A DNA stretch of 64,000 bases, taken from the NCBI GenBank assembly GCA_002027195.1, contig MWJO01000027.1:1-64000 (forward strand), in the 5' to 3' direction. Source of the stretch: Streptomyces sp. GKU 895. GTDB taxonomy: Bacteria; Actinomycetota; Actinomycetes; Streptomycetales; Streptomycetaceae. Position numbers and translations under genes: made by a program. Position 1 is the stretch's first letter. Each line of letters opens with the position of its first letter. Shown here piece after piece: positions 47,110-54,073 of this stretch. The notes under the pieces were generated by a model, which did not search any database, had not been told where the DNA came from, and was given only the letters and a program-made list of their open reading frames with translations.

Positions 47110-49155
47110 GTGGACATCACCAGAAGACAACTCGGCCGACTCGCCGCGGTCGGCACCGGGGCTCTCCTGCTGCCGGGCCTGCTGTCAGCGGGCAGAGCGG
47201 CGGCGGCCCCACTGTCGGCCGGCAAGTGGGGCGACCAGGGCGACGGCACCTACGTCAACCCCATCCTCCCGGGCGACTTCAGCGACTGGGACTGCATCCG
47301 GGTCGGCGGCGACTACTACGGCATCACCAGCACGTTCGGGTACTCGCCCGGCGTGGCCGTCCTGCACTCCAAGGACCTGGTCAACTGGCGCACGCTCGGC
47401 GGCGCGGTCGGTGATGTGACCCAGATCGGGCCGGAGCTGAACTGGGACCGGATGAACCGCTACGGCCGCGGCGTGTGGGCCGGCGCCATCCGTTACCACG
47501 CTGGCCGGTACTGGGTGTACTTCAACACCCCCGACGAAGGCTTCTTCATGACCTCGGCCGCGTCACCGGAAGGGCCGTGGGACCCGCTGACCGCGGTGTG
47601 GCGGACCTCCGGCTGGGACGACCCGTGCCCGTTCTGGGACGACGACGGACAGGGCTACCTGGTCACCTCGCACTACTCGGACGGGTACAAGATCAACCTG
47701 TTCAAGCTGTCCGCGGACGGCAAGGCGCTGGTCGGCTCGCCCACCGTCATCCACCAGTCGTCGGGCAGCGAGGCCAACAAGCTGTACAAGATCAACGGCC
47801 TCTACTACCACCTGTACAGCGAGGTGAAGTCCGAGGGCCGGGTGCTGATGATGAACCGCAGCTCCAACCTCTACGGCCCCTACGAGACCAAACAGCTCGA
47901 ACACGTCAACACCTCGGTGGACCGCGAGCCCAACCAGGGAGGGCTCGTGCAAACCCCGGGCGGCGCCTGGTACTTCGTCACCCATCACGGCCACGGCGAC
48001 TGGGAGGGGCGCGTGCTGTCCCTGCTGCCCGTGACCTGGATCGACGGCTGGCCCATCCTGGGCCAGGTCGGCACGGACGGGATCGGCACCATGGTGTGGA
48101 CCGGCCAGGTCCCCGCCGGCGGCACGCCCGGCCTACCGGTCGACGCGCTTCCCTCCGTGGTGACCAGCGACCTGTTCACCGACACCCGCCTCAAGCCCCA
48201 ATGGGAGTGGTACTACCAGCCGCGCGCGGGCTATTGGTCGCTGACCGACCGTCCCGGCTGTCTGCGGCTGAAGGCGTTCGCACCGCTGGCGGGCGACAAC
48301 CTGACCAAGGTCGGCAACACCCTCACCCAGCGGGTGCTGCGCACGGCGGGCGGGGGGACGGTGACCGTCCGCCTCGAACTGGCGGGCCTCGCCGACGGCC
48401 AGCACGCCGGACTGTGCCACTACGCCGGGTTGGGCGTCCGCCGCTCCGGGACCACCACCACGATCGCACACAATGCCGGCGGCACCCTCACCAGCGGCCC
48501 GGTGATCACGCAGAACGCCGTGTGGCTGCGCACCACTTGGGACGTGAACGGGGCCAGCCAGTTCTCCTACAGCCTCGACGGCACCACCTACACCGCCTTC
48601 GGCGGCACGTACCAGCTCACCTGGGGCGGGTACCGTGGCGACCGGATCGGCCTGTACACCTACAACCCCAACAACACCGGCTACGTCGACTTCGACTCCG
48701 TGCAGTACACCATCGCGCCCACCAGGGCCTACACATGCGTCAGCGTGCGCAGTGGCAAGGTCGCCGACGTCGCCGGCGGGTCGACCGCGGACGGCGCCGG
48801 CGTGATCCAGTGGCCCGCGACCGACACCGGCGCGACGAACCAGCACTGGACCTTCCAGTCCACTGGGGACGGCTATCACACCATCACCTGCGTCCGCAGC
48901 GGCAAGGTCCTCGACGTATCAGGCTCCTCGACCGCGGACGGCGCGCGGATCGTACAGACGACCGCCGACGGCCGCACCAGCCAGCAATGGCAACTGCGCC
49001 CGCTGACCGGGGGCGCGTTCGTCGTGGTCAACCGCAACAGCGGCAAGGTCCTCGACGTCAGCGCAGGCAGCACGGCCGATGGCGCCGCACTGATCCAGTA
49101 CTCCGACAGGGGCAGCACCAACCAGCAATGGACCTTCCGACGCGTCACCGGATAG
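47110..49155 (+). CDS. Secreted GH43-family glycosidase with C-terminal CBM13
   Basis: A 681-residue protein exported by a Tat-like signal (TRRQLGRLAAVGTGALLLPG). The five-bladed GH43 propeller spans about residues 40-330, with the catalytic base region YVNPILPGDFSDWDCIRVGG, the pKa-modulating Asp in DDPCPFWDDDGQGYL, and the acid region GSEANKLYKINGLYYHLYSE. A GH43_C2-like beta-sandwich follows, then a CBM13 with RSGKVADVAGGSTADGAGVI, RSGKVLDVSGSSTADGARIV and NSGKVLDVSAGSTADGAALI. Family members release xylose or arabinose. GTG 47110 is chosen because it puts the Tat motif at the N terminus. The 72-base gap to the beta-helix gene suggests one operon. Confidence 0.9.
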   Translation: MDITRRQLGRLAAVGTGALLLPGLLSAGRAAAAPLSAGKWGDQGDGTYVNPILPGDFSDWDCIRVGGDYYGITSTFGYSPGVAVLHSKDLVNWRTLGGAVGDVTQIGPELNWDRMNRYGRGVWAGAIRYHAGRYWVYFNTPDEGFFMTSAASPEGPWDPLTAVWRTSGWDDPCPFWDDDGQGYLVTSHYSDGYKINLFKLSADGKALVGSPTVIHQSSGSEANKLYKINGLYYHLYSEVKSEGRVLMMNRSSNLYGPYETKQLEHVNTSVDREPNQGGLVQTPGGAWYFVTHHGHGDWEGRVLSLLPVTWIDGWPILGQVGTDGIGTMVWTGQVPAGGTPGLPVDALPSVVTSDLFTDTRLKPQWEWYYQPRAGYWSLTDRPGCLRLKAFAPLAGDNLTKVGNTLTQRVLRTAGGGTVTVRLELAGLADGQHAGLCHYAGLGVRRSGTTTTIAHNAGGTLTSGPVITQNAVWLRTTWDVNGASQFSYSLDGTTYTAFGGTYQLTWGGYRGDRIGLYTYNPNNTGYVDFDSVQYTIAPTRAYTCVSVRSGKVADVAGGSTADGAGVIQWPATDTGATNQHWTFQSTGDGYHTITCVRSGKVLDVSGSSTADGARIVQTTADGRTSQQWQLRPLTGGAFVVVNRNSGKVLDVSAGSTADGAALIQYSDRGSTNQQWTFRRVTG

Positions 49156-49178
49156 GGACGCGGGACAGCAGGCGGTGA

Positions 49179-49204
49179 GGCCGGAAAGCGGTCGCTTTCC
49201 GGCC
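49179..49204. terminator. Bidirectional terminator between GH43 and GH51
   Basis: Arms GGCCGGAAAG and CTTTCCGGCC (49179-49188 and 49195-49204) around a six-base CGGTCG loop, 23 bases after the GH43 stop and 14 bases from the convergent GH51 stop. Confidence 0.82.
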
Positions 49205-49217
49205 ACACTCGTCGTCC

Positions 49218-50717
49218 TCAGCCCAGGGAGATCGCGGTCCACGACACCGGCGGCAGCTCGATGCTGAGCAGCCCGTCGGACAGGGTCGCGCTCGCGTTCG
49301 GGTGCGGGGTCACGCGGTTCTGCTCGGTGAGTGTGTTCTTCGCGTACGCGTCCTTGTCGGCGAGGGTGAGCGCCTCCAGAATCCGCGAGGAGCCGAGGCC
49401 GCGCACATCGACCGTGACCTGAGTGGTCTCGGTGAGCTCGCGGTTGACGAGGAAGACCGCGGCCCGGTCCTCGTCGACGGTCGCTGTGGCGTCGACGACG
49501 GAGGCCTCGCCATGGCGTGCCGTCGCGTAGGTGGGCGCTTCGACGACGGCCCGGATCACCTCACCGGCGGCGAGCCGACTGGTGATCGAGAACGGGTGGA
49601 AGATCGTCTGCCGCCAGGCAGGGCCGCCGGGCTCGGTCATGATCGGCGCGATCACGTTGACGAGCTGCGCGAGCGAGGCCGAGGTGACGCGGTCGCTGTG
49701 CTTGAGCAGCGTCATCAGCAGGTTCCCGACGACGACGGCGTCCGCCACCGAGTAGACGTCCTCCAACTGCCGAGGGGCGTGCCGCCACTCGTCGTTGACC
49801 TCGTCGGAGGCCTCGTGCTCCTTCTGGTACCAGACGTTCCACTCGTCGAACGAGATGTTGATCTTCTTGCTGGAGCGCTTCTTGTAGCCCACGTGGTCGG
49901 CGGTCGCGACGACGGTGTCGATGAAGTAGTCCATGTCGATCGCCGAGGCGAGGAAGGAGCCGAGGTCGCCGTCGTGCTCCTGGTAGTAGGCGTGGCAGGA
50001 GACGTAGTCGACGTGGTCGTAGGCGTGTTCGAGCACCGTGCGCTCCCAGTCGCCGAAGGTCGGCATCCCGGAGTTGGAGGAGCCGCAGACCACCAGTTCG
50101 AGGTCCTTGTCGGCCATCTTCATCGCGCCGGCGGTACGGGCGGCGAGTTTGCCGTAGTCGTCGGCCGTCATGTAGCCGGTCTGCCAGGGTCCGTCCATCT
50201 CGTTGCCGAGGCACCACATGCGGATGTTGTGCGGCTCCGGTGTGCCGTTGGCGACGCGCAGGTCCGACAGCGCCGTACCGGAGGGGTGGTTGGCGTATTC
50301 GAGCAGGTCGAGGGCGGGCAGGATGCCGCGTGTGCCGAGGTTGACCGCGACCATCATCTCGGAGTCGGTGAGCCCCAGCCAGCGGGCGAACTCGTCCAGG
50401 CCGACCTGGTTCGACTCCAGCGAATGCCAGGCGAGGTCGCGGCGCACCGGGCGTTTCTCGCGAGGGCCGACGGAGTCCTCCCAGCGGAAGCCGGAGACGA
50501 AGTTGCCGCCCGGGTAGCGGATGGTCCTGGTGCCCAGCTCTCTGACCAGTTCGACGACGTCCATACGGAATCCGTCGTCGTTCGCGCTCGGGTGTCCCGG
50601 CTCGTAGATCCCGGTGTACACGCAGCGGCCGAGGTGTTCGACGAACGAGCCGAAGGTGCGGCGCCGGACGGGAGCGATGACGGCCTGCTTGTCGAGAATG
50701 ACGTGTGCGCGGGGCAT
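49218..50717 (-). CDS. GH51 alpha-L-arabinofuranosidase, cytoplasmic
   Basis: A 499-residue intracellular GH51 enzyme. The acid/base is Glu173 in WCLGNEMDGP and the nucleophile Glu292 in SFDEWNVWY, both in a TIM barrel that begins RTFGSFVEHLGRCVYTGIYE. No signal peptide is present, so it acts on imported oligosaccharides, releasing L-arabinose. ATG 50717 follows AAAGGACC. It is the last gene of the LacI-headed reverse-strand operon, 34 bases after the permease stop. The family fits arabinose side chains from xyloglucan, arabinoxylan or arabinan. Confidence 0.95.
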   Translation of the reverse strand: MPRAHVILDKQAVIAPVRRRTFGSFVEHLGRCVYTGIYEPGHPSANDDGFRMDVVELVRELGTRTIRYPGGNFVSGFRWEDSVGPREKRPVRRDLAWHSLESNQVGLDEFARWLGLTDSEMMVAVNLGTRGILPALDLLEYANHPSGTALSDLRVANGTPEPHNIRMWCLGNEMDGPWQTGYMTADDYGKLAARTAGAMKMADKDLELVVCGSSNSGMPTFGDWERTVLEHAYDHVDYVSCHAYYQEHDGDLGSFLASAIDMDYFIDTVVATADHVGYKKRSSKKINISFDEWNVWYQKEHEASDEVNDEWRHAPRQLEDVYSVADAVVVGNLLMTLLKHSDRVTSASLAQLVNVIAPIMTEPGGPAWRQTIFHPFSITSRLAAGEVIRAVVEAPTYATARHGEASVVDATATVDEDRAAVFLVNRELTETTQVTVDVRGLGSSRILEALTLADKDAYAKNTLTEQNRVTPHPNASATLSDGLLSIELPPVSWTAISLG

Positions 50718-50751
50718 TGCAGTGGTCCTTTGAATAGGCCTGGAGAGTGAG

Positions 50752-51630
50752 CTATTTGACGGCACCTGCGGTCAGGCCCCTGCGCCAGAACCGCTGGAGG
50801 CTGACGAAGGCGACGAGCAGGGGGATCAGCGACAGGAAGGCACCGGTGATCGGCAGCAGCGGGGGCACGCCGTTGGCGAACTCCGCGCGCCACTGCACCA
50901 AACCCACCGTGACGGGCTGCAGAGAGGGGGTGTTGAGCATGAGCGAGGGCAGCAGGTAGTTGTTCCAGATGGCGACGAACTGGAACAGGAAGACGGTCAC
51001 CAGTGCCGGGGACATCAGCGGCAGGGCGATCCGGAAGAAGGTGCGCTGTTCGCCGGCTCCGTCGATCCGAGCGGCCTCCAGGAGTTCGTCCGGGACGGAC
51101 GACACGGCGAAGATCCGGCACAGGTAGACGCCGAACGGGCTGACACAGCTGGGCAGCAGCACCGACCAGTAGGAGTCGGTGATGTCCAGCTTCGCCATGA
51201 GCAGGAACAACGGCAGGGCGAACATCGGCGCCGGGATGAGCACCGAGGCGAGGATGACGTTGAAGACGCTTTCGCGGCCGCGGAAGGTGAACTTGGACAG
51301 CGCGTAGCCGGCCATCGCGGACAGCAGGGTGCCGACGGTGGCGCCGACGAGGCTGTACAGCGCGCTGTTGGCGAGCCAGGTGGAGAAGATGCCGTCCTCG
51401 AAGCTGAACACGTTCTTGATGTTGGTGACCAGGTCGAAGTGGGAGAACCACAGCGGCGTACCGGTGTAGAGGTAGCCCGAGGCCTTGGTCGAGGAGACGA
51501 ACAGCCACCACAGCGGGATCAGCGTGTACAGGGCCATCAGGCCGAGCACGCCGTTGACGACGGCCTTGCTCGCGACGTCGGTGCCGCGGCGGGGCGGTCG
51601 GGTCGGTCGGTCGGCCCGGATCACGCTCAT
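50752..51630 (-). CDS. Sugar ABC importer permease, MalG type
   Basis: A 292-residue inner-membrane permease of the CUT1 family. Six helices are visible, starting VVNGVLGLMALYTLIPLWWLF, and the EAA coupling loop is ELLEAARIDGAGEQRTFFRI. ATG 51630 overlaps the stop of the MalF-type gene by four bases. With its partner it forms the channel of a carbohydrate importer; no ATPase gene is linked, so it probably uses a shared MsiK-type ATPase. Confidence 0.93.
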   Translation of the reverse strand: MSVIRADRPTRPPRRGTDVASKAVVNGVLGLMALYTLIPLWWLFVSSTKASGYLYTGTPLWFSHFDLVTNIKNVFSFEDGIFSTWLANSALYSLVGATVGTLLSAMAGYALSKFTFRGRESVFNVILASVLIPAPMFALPLFLLMAKLDITDSYWSVLLPSCVSPFGVYLCRIFAVSSVPDELLEAARIDGAGEQRTFFRIALPLMSPALVTVFLFQFVAIWNNYLLPSLMLNTPSLQPVTVGLVQWRAEFANGVPPLLPITGAFLSLIPLLVAFVSLQRFWRRGLTAGAVK

Positions 51631-52601
51631 GCCATTGCTCCCTTGCGCTGGTTGTACTTGAGGAATCCGAACGAGAGCACGAGGGTGATCAGCGCGAGCA
51701 CGACGGACTCGGCGGCGGCGAGGTTCTGGCCGCCCACGTCCATGCCCAGGGTCGTGTTCATGATCGGGGTGAACTTCGGATCGACGCCCGGGATGCGCGC
51801 GCCGACCAGCACCGCCGGTTCGGTGTACATCTGCGCCGTTCCGATGATGGAGAACACTGTGGTCAGCACCAGCGCGGGACGCACCAGCGGGATCTTCACC
51901 GCCCACGCCAGCCGCCACCCGGTGCAGCCGTCGAGCGCGGCGGCCTCCATCACCTCCGCCGGGATCGTCTGCAGCGCGGAGTAGATGATCAGCATGTTGT
52001 AGCCGGTCCAACCCCACGTGATCATGTTCCCGATCGAGACCGGAACCCACGAAGGCGACAGGAAGTCGGTGTGGATCCCGAGGTGGGACAGCGGTCCGGT
52101 GAACGGGGAGAGGTCTTTGACCAGCAGGAAAGACCACATCACCGCGGCGATCGCACCCGGCAGCGCGTAGGGCAGGAAGAACGTGAGCCGGTAGGTCTTG
52201 CGCAGCCGGGCCGAGCGGGAGTCCAGCAGGAGCGCGAGCAGGAGGGCGAGGCCGAGCATGACCGGGACCTGGACGCAGCCAAGGAGCACGACCCGGACGA
52301 TCGACGCGATGAAGTCGTGGTCGCGGAAGGCGTCGGCGTAGTTGGACAGTCCCGCGAACTCCGTGCTCTGCGCACCGCCGAACAGCCCCGCGCGATGGAC
52401 GGTGAAGAAGCTCTGGTAGATCGCGTAACAGATCGGCGCGACCATCAGGGACAGGAAGAGCACCGCGAACGGCGCCAGGAAACCCGACGCGGTCAGCGGC
52501 TGCGGCGGCCGGTGCGCCGCGGCGCCGGCGGGGAGACGCGCGCGTGGCCGCGGGCGCCGGTGCGGCGGTGACGCGGTCCGGGTGCTGCTGGGACTGCTCA
52601 T
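51627..52601 (-). CDS. Sugar ABC importer permease, MalF type
   Basis: A 324-residue permease, CUT1 family, with six or so helices beginning SGFLAPFAVLFLSLMVAPIC. A Pro/Arg-rich cytoplasmic N terminus of about 35 residues precedes the first helix. The EAA-type loop reads EVMEAAALDGCTGWRLAWAV. It is preceded by an intercistronic hairpin that separates it from the binding-protein gene. It should pair with the MalG-type protein. Confidence 0.93.
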   Translation of the reverse strand: MSSPSSTRTASPPHRRPRPRARLPAGAAAHRPPQPLTASGFLAPFAVLFLSLMVAPICYAIYQSFFTVHRAGLFGGAQSTEFAGLSNYADAFRDHDFIASIVRVVLLGCVQVPVMLGLALLLALLLDSRSARLRKTYRLTFFLPYALPGAIAAVMWSFLLVKDLSPFTGPLSHLGIHTDFLSPSWVPVSIGNMITWGWTGYNMLIIYSALQTIPAEVMEAAALDGCTGWRLAWAVKIPLVRPALVLTTVFSIIGTAQMYTEPAVLVGARIPGVDPKFTPIMNTTLGMDVGGQNLAAAESVVLALITLVLSFGFLKYNQRKGAMA

Positions 52602-52635
52602 GGAAACCTCGCTGGGCGGTTCGTCGTCAGGGCGG

Positions 52636-52669
52636 TTCCCGCGGCGCCGGACACGGGCGGCCGCGGGAA
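52636..52669 (-). other. Intercistronic stem-loop between binding protein and permease genes
   Basis: Ten-bp perfect arms, 52636-52645 and 52660-52669, with a 14-base loop, in the gap between the binding-protein stop and the MalF-type start. In such operons these hairpins protect the upstream binding-protein mRNA or reduce read-through, giving more binding protein than permease. Confidence 0.6.
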
Positions 52670-52698
52670 TCCTTCGGGGCTGCTGGAGTTCCGCTGCC

Positions 52699-54006
52699 TC
52701 AGCCGTCGGTCACCGACAGTCCGAGCTTCTTGATCGCGGCGACCGTCGAGGCCTGGACGGTGGTGACCGCGTCCGGCAGGGTGCCCTTGCCGATGGCACC
52801 GGTGAAGTCCGTCTCGACCTGCTGGAAGGTCGGGCCGTTGGTCCAGGTGCTGGGCACCTGCGCGGCGGAGGCCTTGTACACGTCACCGACCTTCTGGCCG
52901 CCGAAGTACGGGTCACCGCCCGTGAGCGACGGGTCTTCCTGTCCGGCCTTCGACGCCGGGTACAGTCCGCCTTCGATGCCCGACTTCACGGCCTGCGGGT
53001 CACTGGACAGGAAATCGGCGAACTGCACTGCTTCCTTGGGCGTCTTGCACCCGGTCATCACCGAGGTGGCCGAGCCGCCGCTGCTGGCGCTCTTGCCGTC
53101 GCCGGCCGCCCAGGTCGGCATCGGGGCGACCCGCCACTTGCCGGACAGGTTCTGCAGGTCCGACTTCAGACCGCCGGCGGCCCAGGCCGCGCCGACGAAC
53201 GTCAACACCTTGCCGGCTTCGGAGGCCTTGTTGAACTGCGGGTCCCAGGCGCTGCCGGTCTTCGCCACCAGCCCCTTGTCCTTGAGGTCCTGCCAGTAGG
53301 AGGCGACCTTGCGGGTGCCCGGGTTGTCGATGCTGACGGTCCAGCTGTCCCCCTTGGTCGAGTACCAGGACTGGGCAGTCTGCAGGGTGAAGGACGCCAG
53401 ACCGCTGGCGTCGCCGAGCATGGTGCCGAACTTCACGCCGGGGTCGGCGGTGGTGACCTTCTCGGCGTCGGCCTTGTACTCGGCCCAGGTGGCCGGCGGC
53501 TTGCTGATGCCGTACTTGGCGAACAGGTCCTTGCGGTAGAAGAGGACCATCGGGCCGACGTCCACCGGAACCCCGTAGATCTTGCCGCCGACGCTGGAGG
53601 CGGAGACGGCCGACGGGATGTACTTGTCCATGTCGGCGTTCGCGTACTGCGTGATGTCCATGACCGAGTTCTTCACCAGCATCGACGGGATGTTCTGGTA
53701 CTCGATCTGGGCCAGGCACGGGCCCTTGCCGGCGGTGAGCGCGTTGCTGATCTGGGTGTAGCCGCCCTTGGGGCCCGACGGGATCTTCTTGAAGGTGACC
53801 TTGGTGTTCGGGTGCGCGGTGTTCCACTGGTCGACGATCTTCTCGTAGCCGGCCCAGCCCCAGAACTCCATGTTCACCGGCCCGGCCTGGCCCGATCCCT
53901 CGGTGGAGTCCTTCTTGTCGCTGCTGCACGCGCCGACGCCGAACGCGATGGCGGTCGCGGTGGCGAGCGCCAGGAGTCTGCGGGTGCGTATGGTGGTGCT
54001 GTCCAT
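52699..54006 (-). CDS. Sugar-binding lipoprotein of the ABC importer
   Basis: A 435-residue family-1 solute-binding protein. The lipobox is VGAC with Cys27, followed by a Ser/Lys/Gly linker. Domain features include MEFWGWAGYEKIVDQWNTAH near the mature N terminus and GVPVDVGPMVLFYRKDLFAK in the hinge region. It is anchored to the outer face of the membrane and hands oligosaccharide to the two permeases. It is 66 bases from the end of the GH2 gene. The precise ligand is unknown; galactose- or arabinose-bearing oligosaccharides fit the operon. Confidence 0.92.
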   Translation of the reverse strand: MDSTTIRTRRLLALATATAIAFGVGACSSDKKDSTEGSGQAGPVNMEFWGWAGYEKIVDQWNTAHPNTKVTFKKIPSGPKGGYTQISNALTAGKGPCLAQIEYQNIPSMLVKNSVMDITQYANADMDKYIPSAVSASSVGGKIYGVPVDVGPMVLFYRKDLFAKYGISKPPATWAEYKADAEKVTTADPGVKFGTMLGDASGLASFTLQTAQSWYSTKGDSWTVSIDNPGTRKVASYWQDLKDKGLVAKTGSAWDPQFNKASEAGKVLTFVGAAWAAGGLKSDLQNLSGKWRVAPMPTWAAGDGKSASSGGSATSVMTGCKTPKEAVQFADFLSSDPQAVKSGIEGGLYPASKAGQEDPSLTGGDPYFGGQKVGDVYKASAAQVPSTWTNGPTFQQVETDFTGAIGKGTLPDAVTTVQASTVAAIKKLGLSVTDG

Positions 54007-54053
54007 GTGAGGGAACCCTTCGTGATGGGGACTGACTTGCTGGACTGTCGGTG

Positions 54054-54073
54054 GGCGGGCGGCCAGGCCCGCC
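54054..54073 (-). other. Stem-loop after the GH2 gene
   Basis: Arms GGCGGGC (54054-54060) and GCCCGCC (54067-54073) with a six-base loop, touching the GH2 stop codon. It may be a partial terminator or mRNA stabiliser ahead of the binding-protein gene. Confidence 0.5.

Noticed and set aside
45052..47130. Long reverse-strand open frame opposite the second beta-helix gene
   Set aside because: Composition is Val/Gly/Arg-rich and without domains; the forward strand encodes beta-helix and CBM13 modules.
35460..49150. Repeated SGKVLDVS-type segments as DNA repeats or a recombination array
   Set aside because: They are protein-level ricin repeats inside CBM13 domains, not separate DNA repeats.
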